Below are positions 34,525 through 43,774 of a stretch of 46,193 bases of DNA, one piece after another. The stretch lies in contig JAJYUA010000031.1 of the NCBI GenBank assembly GCA_021792755.1, positions 1 to 46,193 of the forward strand. The letters run 5' to 3'. This stretch comes from Pseudomonadota bacterium. Its GTDB lineage: Bacteria > Pseudomonadota > Gammaproteobacteria > Steroidobacterales > Steroidobacteraceae. Within the stretch, counting starts at the first letter, position 1. Every line of letters begins with the position of its first letter. Below the pieces are notes generated by a model. That model saw nothing but the letters and a program-made list of their open reading frames with translations, was not told the DNA's origin and did not search any database. The translations under genes were made by a program, and so were the position numbers.

Positions 34525-37500
34525 GCGAGCAGCTCTACGGCGCCGCCGATGGCGGCGGTATTGATGGTGAGGGTACGCTCGGTGGCGAAGCGCTGCAGGT
34601 AGTGCGGGCCGCCGGCCTTCGGGCCCGTGCCCGAGAGACCCTGGCCGCCGAAGGGCTGCACGCCGACCACCGCGCCGATCATGTTGCGATTGACGTAGGT
34701 GTTGCCGGCCGGCAGTGAGCGGAATACATGCTCGGCGAGGCTTTCGAGCCGGCTGTGCACGCCGAGGGTCAGACCGAAGCCGGTGGCGCGCACCGCCTCG
34801 ATCACCTCCGGCAGCTGTCCGGCGCGATAGCGGGCCACGTGCAGGATGGGGCCGAACTCCTCGGTCTTCACCTGATCGAGCGAGGCAAGCTCGATCAGGT
34901 GTGGTCCGAAGAAATGCCCGCCGGCCGGACAGTCGGTGCTCGGGCAGGCGTACAGAAGCTTCGCCTCGCGCTGCATGCGTGCGGCATGAGCGCGCAGACG
35001 CTCGAGCGCCTCTCGCCCGATCACCGGCCCCACGTCGGTGGCGGGATCGGCGGGGTCCCCGAGCCGCAGGCAGCGCATGGCGCCGATCAGCATTTCGATG
35101 ATCCGGTCGGCGATGTCCTCCTGTAGATACAACACCCGCAGCGCCGAGCAGCGCTGGCCGGCGCTGGTGAACGCCGAAGCGATCACGTCATCCACGACCT
35201 GTTCCGCCAGCGCGGTGGCATCGACGATCATGGCGTTCACGCCGCCGGTTTCGGCGATGAGCGTGACGATGGGACCTTCGCGCCCGGCGAGCGTGCGGTT
35301 GATGGCGGCGGCCGTACGGGTCGAGCCGGTGAATGCCACGCCGGCGAGCGCCGGGTGGGTGAGTGCGATGGAGCCGAACAGTGGTCCGTCGGCCGGAGTC
35401 AGTTGCAGCACTTGCGGCGGGATGCCCGCCTCGTGCAGCAGGCTGGTCATGGCGTGGGCGACGAGCGGCGTTGCCGGGGCGGGCTTGGCGAGCACGGCGT
35501 TGCCCGCCATCAGCGCCGCGGCAATCTGGCCCGTGAAGATGGCGAGCGGAAAGTTCCACGGGCTGATGCACGCGAATACACCACGGCCCTCGAGCGAGAG
35601 CACGTTGCGCTCGCCCACCGGGCCGGGCAGCACCTGCGGGCTGCCGAACAGCTCGCTGCCTCGCTCGGCGTAATAGCGGCAAAAGTCCGCTGCCTCGCGC
35701 ACCTCCGCCACCGCGTCGGGGAGGGTCTTGCCGGCCTCGCGCACCAGCAGAGTGAGGAAGGCGCCGCGGCGACTCTCCAGCAGATCCGCCGCTCGTGCGA
35801 GGCATGCGGCGCGCTCGGCCGCCGGCCGCCTGTCCCAGGCTCGCTGGGCGCGCGCGGCGCCGGCCATGGCGGCGAGGATCTCCGCTTCGGTGGCGTCGCG
35901 GGTGAGGCCGACCGTCTCGCCGGTGGCGGGCGAGAGCACCGGCACGTCCGGCGCGGCCGTCTCGGCGCCGGCAAGCAACGGCCCGCCCTCGTAGCGCCGG
36001 CCGGCGCGGCTCTGCAGCTGCGCCTGCAGGTCCGCGAGGTCTGCCGGATTGCCGAAGTCTGCGCCGCGGGAATTCTCGCGCGAGCCGTACAGCCGCGGCG
36101 GCTCGCGCAGGAGGCTCGAGGGTGCGGCGCCCGCGCCGGTGGACTCGGGAAGGATCTGACCCACGACGTGCTCCACGGGAATTCGTTTGTCGAGGAAATG
36201 GTGGACGAAAGAGGTGTTGGCGCCGTTTTCGAGCAGCCGGCGCACCAGATAGGGCAGCAACTGCTCGTGGGTGCCGACCGGCGCGTAGGCGCGCACCGGC
36301 GCCAGCCCGGGCCTGGCGGCGCGTACCGCCGCGTAGAGTGCCTGGCCCATGCCGTGCAGACGCTGGAATTCGTACACCGCTCCGGCCGGCGCGAGCTCCA
36401 TCACGGCCGCTACGGTGAGCGCGTTGTGCGTGGCGAATTGCGGATGAAGGACGTCCTGCGCGGCGAACAGCCTGCGCACGCACACCAGGTAGCTGGCGTC
36501 GGTCGCCGCCTTGGAGGTGTAGACCGGGAAGCTTTCGAGGCCGCGCTCCTGGGCGCGTTTGATCTCCGCATCCCAGTAGGCGCCCTTGACCACGCGCACG
36601 CTCATGCGCCGGCCCGTTTCGCGCGCCAGCCGGGCGGTCCAGTCCAGTACGAGCGGTGCGCGCCGTCCATAGGCCTGTACGGCGAGTCCGAGTCCCTCCC
36701 AGTGGCGCGTCCGCCGGTCGCGCGCCAGCGCCTCCACGATGTCGAGCGACAGGTCGAGGCGGTCAGCCTCTTCGGCGTCGATGGTCAGTCCGATGCCGCT
36801 TGCGCAAGCGCTGCGGGCAAGGGCGATGGCCCGCGGTACCAGGCGCTCGAGCACTCTCGGGCGTTGTGCGAGCGCATAACGAGGCTCGAGCGCGGAGAGC
36901 TTTACGGAGATGCCCGATCGTTGGTGGACGGGCGCCGCGGGCTGACCTCCCAGTGCCTCGATCGCGCGCGTGTAGGCGTCGAAATACCGTTGGGCATCGG
37001 CGTCCGTGCGGGCCCCTTCGCCCAGCATGTCGAAGGAGCACAGCGCGAGCGCCGGGTCCTTCCTGCCGCGTTCCAGCGCCGATTCGATGGATTCCCCGAC
37101 GATGAAAGCCTGTCCCATCAGCCTCATGGCCCGCCGCATCGCGCGGCGGGTCACCGGCGCCGCCACGACGTGCGCCACGCCAGGTGCCTCCGCGAGCAGG
37201 ATCTGCGGATCGGCAAGCATGCGGCCCGCGGTGCGCAGCAGCGCGAGCCCCAGGCGGATACCGGGGCTCAGGCTGCTCGTGCGGTGGTCTCGAACGACGC
37301 GCAGACGCTCGGCGATGAGGCGGTCGGCGCAGTCCGGATCGGCAGTGCGCAGCAGCGCCTCGGCCAGGCCCATCAGCGCCTTGCCCTCGGCGCTGTCGAG
37401 AGGGAACTGCCCGAGAAGAGACTCGACCAGGGAGCCGGAGCGCGCGTGCGCGCGCGCTGCCTCCACCCACCGCACCGCCTGGCGGCGGGCCTGCTCGAGC

Positions 37501-37649
37501 CGCTGCCGGTGGGCAAGCAGCTCTTCACGCATCGCCTGCACCGCCGCGTTCTCGCAGCGGAGCGTCGCGGCGCGGATCTGCCGCCGGAGCGCTTCGAGGT
37601 CGCTGTCGCGGTGGGCATCAATCCCGTGGGGCTCGGGCAGGGCGGCCAT
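34521..37649 (-). CDS. putA: Bifunctional proline dehydrogenase/P5C dehydrogenase
   Basis: Oxidises proline to glutamate. The 1042-residue protein has the PRODH alpha-domain and FAD barrel (about 120-480; [38 protein letters not shown]) and the aldehyde dehydrogenase domain (about 560-1025; [24 protein letters not shown], and the catalytic Cys in [11 protein letters not shown]). The N-terminus has no ribbon-helix-helix DNA-binding domain, so it is the shorter non-autoregulatory form. Control probably falls to the divergent Lrp-type gene. Glutamate output links to the aminotransferase. Confidence 0.95.
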   Translation of the reverse strand: MAALPEPHGIDAHRDSDLEALRRQIRAATLRCENAAVQAMREELLAHRQRLEQARRQAVRWVEAARAHARSGSLVESLLGQFPLDSAEGKALMGLAEALLRTADPDCADRLIAERLRVVRDHRTSSLSPGIRLGLALLRTAGRMLADPQILLAEAPGVAHVVAAPVTRRAMRRAMRLMGQAFIVGESIESALERGRKDPALALCSFDMLGEGARTDADAQRYFDAYTRAIEALGGQPAAPVHQRSGISVKLSALEPRYALAQRPRVLERLVPRAIALARSACASGIGLTIDAEEADRLDLSLDIVEALARDRRTRHWEGLGLAVQAYGRRAPLVLDWTARLARETGRRMSVRVVKGAYWDAEIKRAQERGLESFPVYTSKAATDASYLVCVRRLFAAQDVLHPQFATHNALTVAAVMELAPAGAVYEFQRLHGMGQALYAAVRAARPGLAPVRAYAPVGTHEQLLPYLVRRLLENGANTSFVHHFLDKRIPVEHVVGQILPESTGAGAAPSSLLREPPRLYGSRENSRGADFGNPADLADLQAQLQSRAGRRYEGGPLLAGAETAAPDVPVLSPATGETVGLTRDATEAEILAAMAGAARAQRAWDRRPAAERAACLARAADLLESRRGAFLTLLVREAGKTLPDAVAEVREAADFCRYYAERGSELFGSPQVLPGPVGERNVLSLEGRGVFACISPWNFPLAIFTGQIAAALMAGNAVLAKPAPATPLVAHAMTSLLHEAGIPPQVLQLTPADGPLFGSIALTHPALAGVAFTGSTRTAAAINRTLAGREGPIVTLIAETGGVNAMIVDATALAEQVVDDVIASAFTSAGQRCSALRVLYLQEDIADRIIEMLIGAMRCLRLGDPADPATDVGPVIGREALERLRAHAARMQREAKLLYACPSTDCPAGGHFFGPHLIELASLDQVKTEEFGPILHVARYRAGQLPEVIEAVRATGFGLTLGVHSRLESLAEHVFRSLPAGNTYVNRNMIGAVVGVQPFGGQGLSGTGPKAGGPHYLQRFATERTLTINTAAIGGAVELLA

Positions 37650-37681
37650 GAATGGTGCGGGAGTACTGGTGGATTGTTCTA

Positions 37682-37687
37682 ATAATA
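37682..37687 (-). promoter_or_regulatory. -10 box of putA
   Basis: TATTAT on the minus strand, about 33 nt before the putA ATG. The expected -35 is poor, as is usual for activated promoters; the palindrome at 37715-37731 lies just upstream. Confidence 0.4.
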
Positions 37688-37714
37688 TCCGCCTATGTAG
37701 AGAAACTTTTCATG

Positions 37715-37731
37715 TTCTAGCGCTAATAGAA
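37715..37731. promoter_or_regulatory. Palindromic operator candidate between putA and the Lrp gene
   Basis: TTCTA, 7 nt, TAGAA: a perfect 5-bp inverted repeat in the 98-bp AT-rich divergent region. It ends 2 nt before the -10 of the Lrp gene (TAAAAT) and is upstream of the putA -10. The placement fits autorepression and activation of putA, as known for PutR/Lrp regulators. Confidence 0.45.
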
Positions 37732-37732
37732 G

Positions 37733-37738
37733 TAAAAT
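37733..37738 (+). promoter_or_regulatory. -10 box of the Lrp-type regulator
   Basis: TAAAAT ends 9 nt before the ATG at 37748 with no ribosome site between them; another predicted leaderless or nearly leaderless start. Confidence 0.45.
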
Positions 37739-37747
37739 ACACTACGT

Positions 37748-38245
37748 ATGGCGAAAACCACCTCCCGAAGCGGTCGCCCGCTGGACCGCATCGATCGCAG
37801 GCTGCTTGCGCTGCTGCAGCAAGAAGGGCGCGCTTCGGTGTCGCGGCTGGCAAGGGAAGTCAATCTCACGGTCACCCCGACCCTGGAGCGCATCCGTCGC
37901 CTGGAAGCGAGCGGATTCATCAACGGGTACTTCGCGCACCTGAACGCGCGCCGCCTGGGGTTGAGCCTGCTGGCCTACATCGAGGTGTCGCTCGACCGCA
38001 CGACCCCGGACGCCTTCGAGCGCTTCAAGGACATGGTGAAGGCCCACGACGAGATCATGGAATGTCACATGGTCGCGGGCGGCTTTGACTACCTGCTCAA
38101 GGTCCGCGTCAAAGACATGGCGAGTTATCGCACGCTGCTCGGCGATGACATCGCCGGGGTGCGCGGCGTGCAGCAGACGCACAGCTACTTCGTGATGGAG
38201 GAAGTCAAATCGACCCACCGGATCGGGATTCCGGAACCGGATTGA
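37748..38245 (+). CDS. Lrp/AsnC-family regulator, probable PutR
   Basis: A 165-residue regulator: N-terminal helix-turn-helix (LDRIDRRLLALLQQEGRASV and LAREVNLTVTPTLERIRRLEASG), then a RAM/AsnC ligand-binding domain (YIEVSLDRTTPDAF, HMVAGGFDYLLKV). It is divergent from putA, so it is probably the proline-responsive activator of putA that also controls itself. The ligand is inferred from position; BkdR-type members respond to branched amino acids instead. Confidence 0.88.
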   Translation: MAKTTSRSGRPLDRIDRRLLALLQQEGRASVSRLAREVNLTVTPTLERIRRLEASGFINGYFAHLNARRLGLSLLAYIEVSLDRTTPDAFERFKDMVKAHDEIMECHMVAGGFDYLLKVRVKDMASYRTLLGDDIAGVRGVQQTHSYFVMEEVKSTHRIGIPEPD

Positions 38246-38290
38246 GTCTCGCGGCAGCCGTACAGCATCGAGAGCGACCAGTCCGGGCGC

Positions 38291-38800
38291 TCAGCGCTCG
38301 CGCACACTGCCGCAGCGCTTGCAGGTGCGCGCGACGGCGCTGGCGTAGAAGCGCTCGAAGACCGGCGGCAGCTGCTTCTCGATGTCGGTCAACTCGATGA
38401 GCTCTTCGTGCAGCAGCGCTTCACAGCGCTCGCAGTACCATTGAAAGCCGTCGCGCTCGCCGCTGCGGCGGCGGCGCTCGATCACCAGGCCCACGGTGTC
38501 CGCGGGGCGCTGCGGTGAGTGCGGCACGTGCGCCGGCAGCAGCAGCATCTCGCCCTGGCGGATGGGCACATCGAGGAGGCGCCCGTTCTGGCGGGTCTTC
38601 AGCAGCATGTCGCCCTCGATCTGGTAGAACAGCTCCTGCCCGGGATCGAGGTGGTAGTCGCTGCGCGAGTTCGGGCCGCCGACCACCATGATGATGAAAT
38701 CACCGTCCTCGAACACGCGCTTGTTGCCGACCGGGGGCTTCAGCAGCTGCCGGTGCCGCTCGATCCACTGTTGGAAATTGATGCTGTGCAGGGACTCCAT
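38291..38800 (-). CDS. nbaC: 3-hydroxyanthranilate 3,4-dioxygenase
   Basis: A 169-residue cupin enzyme that opens the ring of 3-hydroxyanthranilate, leading to quinolinate and NAD or to catabolism. Fe2+ ligands and substrate Arg/Glu lie in NSRSDYHLDPGQELFYQIEGDM and PAHVPHSPQRP. A C-terminal rubredoxin-like site has WYCERCE and CKRCG, as in bacterial and yeast dimeric forms. Start ATG with AGGAG 7 nt upstream. It follows apaH by 10 nt; no other kynurenine-pathway gene is in the window. Confidence 0.93.
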   Translation of the reverse strand: MESLHSINFQQWIERHRQLLKPPVGNKRVFEDGDFIIMVVGGPNSRSDYHLDPGQELFYQIEGDMLLKTRQNGRLLDVPIRQGEMLLLPAHVPHSPQRPADTVGLVIERRRRSGERDGFQWYCERCEALLHEELIELTDIEKQLPPVFERFYASAVARTCKRCGSVRER

Positions 38801-38810
38801 GGCGGCTCTC

Positions 38811-39626
38811 CTAGGCTTTCACGAGGCAGTAGCCGCGCGAGGGGACCGAGACGGTGGTGCCGCAGTCCAGATCGAATGCCGTCAACGCCCCGCCCCACAC
38901 ACAGCCGGTGTCCAGCGCCGCCACGTCCCGGCGCACCAGCAGGCCGAGCGCCGACCAATGGCCGCAGATCACGCGCGCGCCGCCGGTAAGCCGCTCGACA
39001 TCGAACCAGGGCCGCCAGGGAGAGCTCTGCGCGGGTGGCTTGCCCTTGATCTGCAGGTTGATCCGGCCGTCACGGGTGCAGACGCGCATGCGGGTGAGCA
39101 CGTTGATCACGAAGCGCAGGCGATCCGGGCCGGCAAGCTGCGGACTCCAGCGATCCGGCTGGTTGCCGTACAGGTTGTCGAAGATCCTTTGCGGCTCTTG
39201 CGCCAGGGCGCGGTGCACTTCGCCCGCCAGCGCCAGTGTCGCCTCCACCGTCCACTGCGGCACGACCCCTGCATGGACCATGAGATCCCCGCCTTCGAAG
39301 TGCGCGAGCGGGCGGCTCGCGAGCCACTCGAGCAGCGTCTCCCGGTCGCTCGCCGAGAGGATCGCCTCGAGCGTGTCGGAAGGGCGCGCGCGCCCGCTGC
39401 CGGCGGCCACGGCGAGCAGGTGCAGGTCGTGGTTGCCGAGCACGACGGTGGCATTGTCACCGAGCGATCGGACGAGCCTGAGCACTTCGAGCGAATTCGG
39501 TCCCCGGTTGACCAGATCGCCGACGAACCACAGCCGGTCCCGGTCCGGGGAGAATCCGATGCGATCGAGCAGCACGCGCAACTCGTCGTAGCAGCCCTGT
39601 ACGTCGCCGATGGCATGGCGGCTCAC
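38811..39626 (-). CDS. apaH: Bis(5'-nucleosyl)-tetraphosphatase, symmetrical
   Basis: Cleaves Ap4A into two ADP and can remove Np4 caps from RNA. The 271-residue metallophosphatase has the metal motifs GDVQGCYDEL, GDLVNRGP and LGNHDLHLL, and a later VHAGVVP and CGHWSALG. Start is GTG at 39626, overlapping the apaG stop by 4 nt (GTGA). Part of the conserved lptD-to-apaH run. Confidence 0.95.
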   Translation of the reverse strand: MSRHAIGDVQGCYDELRVLLDRIGFSPDRDRLWFVGDLVNRGPNSLEVLRLVRSLGDNATVVLGNHDLHLLAVAAGSGRARPSDTLEAILSASDRETLLEWLASRPLAHFEGGDLMVHAGVVPQWTVEATLALAGEVHRALAQEPQRIFDNLYGNQPDRWSPQLAGPDRLRFVINVLTRMRVCTRDGRINLQIKGKPPAQSSPWRPWFDVERLTGGARVICGHWSALGLLVRRDVAALDTGCVWGGALTAFDLDCGTTVSVPSRGYCLVKA

Positions 39627-40000
39627 TGCAGGATCCCGGGCATCGCCAGGCGAAACAGCGGGATCGGCGCATCGAACCGCCGCCCGGCGCCGTCGATCAT
39701 CTGGTAGCTGCCCTGCATGGTGCCCACGGGCGTCTCGAGCACCGCGCCGCTCGAGTAGCGAAAGCCCTGGCCGGGCTCCAGGCGCGGCTGCTCGCCGACG
39801 ACGCCCTTGCCGCGCACCTCCTTCACGCCGCCGTTGGCATCGGTGATTTTCCAGTATCGGCTGAGCAGCGTCGCCGGCGATCCGCCTTCGTTGCGGATCG
39901 TGATGGTGTAGGAGAAAACGTACCGCAGGTCCTGCGGATCCGACTCTTCGCGCAGGTAAGCGGTTTCGACGTCTATGCGGATCTTGTGGGCGGCTTCCAT
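39623..40000 (-). CDS. apaG: ApaG protein
   Basis: A 125-residue immunoglobulin-like beta sandwich of the ApaG/DUF525 family, with YTITIRNEG, SRYWKITDANGG, GKGVVGEQPRLEPG and GTMQGSYQM. Ap4A-metabolism context is conserved but the molecular function is unclear. Start is ATG at 40000; a TAAGAT -10-like box (40008-40013) ends 7 nt before it, so a separate leaderless transcript may start here in addition to readthrough from uspA. Confidence 0.93.
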   Translation of the reverse strand: MEAAHKIRIDVETAYLREESDPQDLRYVFSYTITIRNEGGSPATLLSRYWKITDANGGVKEVRGKGVVGEQPRLEPGQGFRYSSGAVLETPVGTMQGSYQMIDGAGRRFDAPIPLFRLAMPGILQ

Positions 40001-40010
40001 GCGCCCAATC

Positions 40011-40460
40011 TTAACCGGGCGGCCTGCTGACGCGCACGGCCAGGACGTCGCAGGGCGCGGCGTGCAGGACGGTGTCTTCGGTGAGATTGACCAATATGGA
40101 CAGTCCGTGGCGCTCGCGGCTGCCGAGGACGATGAGGTCCGCCTGGCGCTCCCGGGCAATGCGCACGATCTCGGCCTTGACGCTGCCGGCCTCGACCCGG
40201 CAGGGCGCCTGCGGCACACCGAGCTGCAAGGCGAGCGCGGTGAGGCGCGCGCGGGCCCGATCGAGCAGCTCCTCTTCGATGCGCACCGAGGCCATCAGCG
40301 TTTCGGCCATGGGCTCGATCGGCAGGAACTCGATCACGTGCAGCAGCTCGATCTGCGCGCCCAATTGCGCGGCCACGGCCGTCGCGCGCCGACCGATCTG
40401 CAGGCTGTCCTCGGTGAGATCGACCACCAGCAGGATGCGGCGATAAGCTTCGGTTGTCAT
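40011..40460 (-). CDS. Universal stress protein (UspA family)
   Basis: A 149-residue alpha/beta protein with the opening ILLVVDLTEDS, the VIEFLPIEP strand, and the closing DLIVLGSRERHGLSILVNLT. The usual ATP loop is GS-HGR-SG-(9)-GS; here the last Gly-Ser is Asn-Leu, so ATP binding may be lost, as in E. coli UspA. It is inserted between rsmA and apaG, which are adjacent in E. coli, 43 nt after rsmA and 10 nt before apaG. Confidence 0.9.
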   Translation of the reverse strand: MTTEAYRRILLVVDLTEDSLQIGRRATAVAAQLGAQIELLHVIEFLPIEPMAETLMASVRIEEELLDRARARLTALALQLGVPQAPCRVEAGSVKAEIVRIARERQADLIVLGSRERHGLSILVNLTEDTVLHAAPCDVLAVRVSRPPG

Positions 40461-40503
40461 CTGCTCGCCACGCGATCGCTCCCGGGTGAGACTGGCGCCT
40501 AGC

Positions 40504-41379
40504 CTAACTCAGGCGGGCGCCGGGAGCAGCACCCGCCTGTTCCGCGATTGCGTTGAACGCCTCGGGCGGCAGCGTCTCGGGACGCGCCGCCGGATCGACC
40601 CCGCAGCGCTCGATCTGCTCGGCGCTGGCGAGGCCCTTAAGCGCGTTGCGCAGCGTCTTGCGCCGGTGGGCGAACGCGGCCGCCACGATGGCGGCGAAGG
40701 CGGGGCTCACAGGAAAGGCCGGCCGGGGCCGCACGGTCAGCCGGGCGAGCGCGGACCATACTGCGGGCGGCGGATGAAAAGCGCCGGGCCCGAGGTCGAA
40801 CAGCCGCTTCACGGCCACCCAGGGAGCGAGCATGACGGTGAGGCGGCCGTATGCGCCATCGCCCGGGGCCGCCGCCATGCGCTCGATCACCTCCCGCTGC
40901 AGCATCACGTGCAGATCCGTGATCCCCTGCACGCTCTTCAGCAGGTGAAACAGCAGCGGCGTCGAGATGTTGTAGGGCAGATTGCCGACCACGCGCAGCG
41001 GGCCGCGCTCGCGGGCGAGCGCGGTGAAATCGAAACGCAGCGCATCCGCCTCGTGCAGCGTGAAGCGCTGCTGCGCGGCGAACGCCTCGCGCAGCAGCGC
41101 CGCCAAGTCGCGGTCGATCTCGACCGCATCGAGGGAGCGGCAGGGGGATTGCAGCAGGGCTTGCGTGAGCGCGCCGCGCCCCGGACCGATTTCCACCAGC
41201 CGGTCCGCGGGGCCTGGCGAGACCGCCGCCACGATGCGCTCGATGGCCCCGGGATCGTGCAGGAAGTGTTGGCCGAATCGCTTGCGCGCACGCGGCCCGC
41301 TCCCCTTTCCCTGCTTCGCGCGGTGCCCGGGGCGGTCTGCCGTCGAGTCGCTCGCGGCTTTGCGGCTCGCTCCGATCAA
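40504..41379 (-). CDS. rsmA: 16S rRNA dimethyladenosine transferase
   Basis: Dimethylates A1518 and A1519 in helix 45 of 16S rRNA. The 291-residue enzyme has KRFGQHFLHD, the SAM motif VEIGPGRGALT, and the catalytic NLPYNIS, followed by HPPPAVWSALARL. Start is TTG at 41379, sharing bases with the pdxA stop (TTGA), the same coupling as ygfB/pepP. The N-terminal 30 residues are a basic low-complexity extension before KRFGQHF. Confidence 0.93.
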   Translation of the reverse strand: MIGASRKAASDSTADRPGHRAKQGKGSGPRARKRFGQHFLHDPGAIERIVAAVSPGPADRLVEIGPGRGALTQALLQSPCRSLDAVEIDRDLAALLREAFAAQQRFTLHEADALRFDFTALARERGPLRVVGNLPYNISTPLLFHLLKSVQGITDLHVMLQREVIERMAAAPGDGAYGRLTVMLAPWVAVKRLFDLGPGAFHPPPAVWSALARLTVRPRPAFPVSPAFAAIVAAAFAHRRKTLRNALKGLASAEQIERCGVDPAARPETLPPEAFNAIAEQAGAAPGARLS

Positions 41380-42359
41380 GCGCCTGCGGCCTTGGGGTGG
41401 GCCAGTTTCACGGCGAGCTCGATGGCGGCGAGGAGGCTGCCCGCATCGGCGCGCCCGGTTCCGGCCAGATCGAGCGCGGTGCCGTGATCGACCGAAGTGC
41501 GTACGATCGGCAGGCCGAGGGTGACGTTGACCGCGGTGTCGAATCCCACGTGCTTGATCACCGGCAAGCCCTGGTCGTGGTACATCGTCAGTATCGCATC
41601 GTAATCCGAGAGAACGCGAGGCACGAACACCGTGTCGGCCGGAAGGGGCCCCTGCACGGCCAGGCCCTGTCGCCGCATCCGGTCGATGGCCGGGGCGATC
41701 ACGCGGATTTCCTCCTCGCCCAGGTGCCCTCCCTCCCCGGCGTGCGGGTTCAGGCCGCAGACGGCGATGCGCGGGTGCTCGATGCCCCACCGTGCCCTCA
41801 GGTCGCGATCGAGCACGGCCAGGGTGTCGCAGAGCGATGAGAGCGTGATGGCGGCGCTCACCTCCCGAAGCGGCAGGTGCGTGGTGGCGAGCGCCACCCG
41901 CAGCGAGCCGGTGACCAGCATCATGACCGGCAAGCCGCCGGTGCGCTCGGCGAAGTACTCGGTATGGCCGGTAAAGGGCTGGCCGGCATCGTTGATGATG
42001 CCTTTGTGCACCGGCGCGGTCACGATCGCGGAAAACTCACTGCCGAGGGCCCCGTCGCAGGCGTGCTCGAGCAGGCCGATCACGTAGCGGGCGTTGCGCC
42101 TATCGGGCCGCCCGGCGGCGGCGGGGACGCAGAGCGGATGATGCGCGACGGTAAGGGTGCCCGGCTCCTGAGCGTGGACCGTGCCATCGTACGGGCGCAG
42201 ATTCACCCGCAGGCCCAGTTGCCGCGCGCGCTCGCCAAGCAGCTCCCGGTCCCCGAGGCAGACGAGCTCGCAGTCGAAACGCCGCGAGGCGATGCGCAAA
42301 CACAGCTCCGGCCCCACCCCCGCGGGCTCGCCCGATGTCAGCGCGATGCGCGGGCGCAT
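41376..42359 (-). CDS. pdxA: 4-hydroxythreonine-4-phosphate dehydrogenase
   Basis: NAD-dependent enzyme of the DXP-dependent pyridoxal phosphate pathway. The 327-residue protein has TSGEPAGVGPE, TAPVHKGIINDAG, FTGHTEYFAE, HLPLREV (metal His), GLNPHAGEGG and YHDQGLPVIKHVGFDTAVN (metal His). Start is ATG at 42359. PLP produced here serves gcvPB, the decarboxylase and the aminotransferase of this window. Confidence 0.95.
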   Translation of the reverse strand: MRPRIALTSGEPAGVGPELCLRIASRRFDCELVCLGDRELLGERARQLGLRVNLRPYDGTVHAQEPGTLTVAHHPLCVPAAAGRPDRRNARYVIGLLEHACDGALGSEFSAIVTAPVHKGIINDAGQPFTGHTEYFAERTGGLPVMMLVTGSLRVALATTHLPLREVSAAITLSSLCDTLAVLDRDLRARWGIEHPRIAVCGLNPHAGEGGHLGEEEIRVIAPAIDRMRRQGLAVQGPLPADTVFVPRVLSDYDAILTMYHDQGLPVIKHVGFDTAVNVTLGLPIVRTSVDHGTALDLAGTGRADAGSLLAAIELAVKLAHPKAAGA

Positions 42360-42382
42360 GGGGGTTTGCGCTCCTTGGCCGC

Positions 42383-43759
42383 TCAGCCGTTCAGGACCTT
42401 GACGTACGCCTCGTCGCGCAGCCGCTGCAGCCACAGCTCCGTGTCCTCGTCGGCCTTGCTCGCGCGGATCGCCTCCATGGCCTGCAGCCGTTTCATCTCC
42501 TTGGTCTCGTCGTACTTGCGCCGGCCGAGCAGCTGCACGATGTGCCAACCGTAGCGCGTCTGGAACGGCCGGCTGATCTGGCCGACCTTGAGCTTGGCGA
42601 TGGCGTCGGCGAACCGCGGCGTGAAGACGCTGGGACTCTGCCAGCCGAGGTTGCCGCCCTCGGAGGCCGAGCCCGGATCCTGGGAGACCGAGGCCGCCTC
42701 CACCGAGAACTTGACCTTGCCGGCAAGGATGTTGCGGCGGATCTTCTCCAGCCGCTCTCGCACCGTTGCGTTGTCCTGCAGCGCGTTGGGGATCAGGAGG
42801 ATGTGGCGCACGTGCACCTGCTCGATGATGTCCCGTTTCTCGTTGCGCCGGACATGGTCCAGCTTGAAGATGTGAAAGCCCGAGGGCGTGCGCACCACGC
42901 CGCTCACTTGCCCGGGTTTCAGGCGGGGGATGATGTTGGTCATGAACGTCGGCAGCTCGGTGCCCTTGCGCCAGCCGAGATTGCCGCCCTTCAAGGCGTC
43001 GGAGGCGTTCGAATAGGCGACCGCCAGGCTGGCGAAGTTCTTCCCTGCCTTGGCGAGCCGGTCGACCTTGCTCGCGAGATGGCGTGCGGCGGCAATCTGG
43101 GCCGGCGTGGCGTCGGAAGACAGCGCAATGAGGATTTGCGACACGTCGTACTCTGCGCCGGCCGAGGGCCGCTTGGCTTGCCTGGCGAGGAACTGGTCGA
43201 TTTCCCGCGGCGTGACCACTATGCGCTGCAGCACGTCACGCTGCCTCAGCAGGCCGATCATGAGCTGGTCGCGCATCTGGTCGCGGTAGGAGGCGTAGTT
43301 GATGCCTTCCTGCGCCAGCGCAGTCGGCAGGTCGGCGAAGGCGATGTGATTGCGCCTGGCCACCTCCTGCAATGCCGAATTCAGCTCGTCGTCAGATATC
43401 GTGATGCCCTCCTGCTCGGCCTGCTGCAGCTGCACCTGTTCCAGGATCAGGCTGTTGAGCACCTGTTTGCGCAGCACGCCCTCAGGCGGTGGCGTCAGCC
43501 CCTCGGCCTGCAGCTGCGCTTTGACCTCCTTGACCCGGTTGTCGAGCTGGCTCTCGAGCACCACGCCGTTGTTGACGACGGCGGCGATCCGGTCGAGCAG
43601 CTCGCCCTGCGAGGAGATCTGGCGGGTCTGCGCCCGCGCCTGGCCCGGGACGAGCAGCACGGCGAGCAGGGCGAGCGCCCCGAGGGCGCACACCGTCCCG
43701 GGCGAGCGGGCGCCGGGACCGGGCCGGAGGGATGAACGGAAAAGCCGCCGCATGCGCAT
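42383..43759 (-). CDS. surA: Periplasmic chaperone/PPIase SurA
   Basis: Escorts unfolded outer-membrane proteins to the BAM complex. The 458-residue protein has a signal peptide ending ARA (about 44), the SurA N-terminal chaperone domain (about 45-200; LLDRIAAVVNNGVVLESQLD), two parvulin domains (about 205-305 and 315-415, with GGNLGWRKGTELP and GGNLGWQSP) and a C-terminal helix. It follows lptD by 15 nt with a GAGGA ribosome site. Confidence 0.95.
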   Translation of the reverse strand: MRMRRLFRSSLRPGPGARSPGTVCALGALALLAVLLVPGQARAQTRQISSQGELLDRIAAVVNNGVVLESQLDNRVKEVKAQLQAEGLTPPPEGVLRKQVLNSLILEQVQLQQAEQEGITISDDELNSALQEVARRNHIAFADLPTALAQEGINYASYRDQMRDQLMIGLLRQRDVLQRIVVTPREIDQFLARQAKRPSAGAEYDVSQILIALSSDATPAQIAAARHLASKVDRLAKAGKNFASLAVAYSNASDALKGGNLGWRKGTELPTFMTNIIPRLKPGQVSGVVRTPSGFHIFKLDHVRRNEKRDIIEQVHVRHILLIPNALQDNATVRERLEKIRRNILAGKVKFSVEAASVSQDPGSASEGGNLGWQSPSVFTPRFADAIAKLKVGQISRPFQTRYGWHIVQLLGRRKYDETKEMKRLQAMEAIRASKADEDTELWLQRLRDEAYVKVLNG

Positions 43760-43774
43760 GAATCCTCGATCGTC

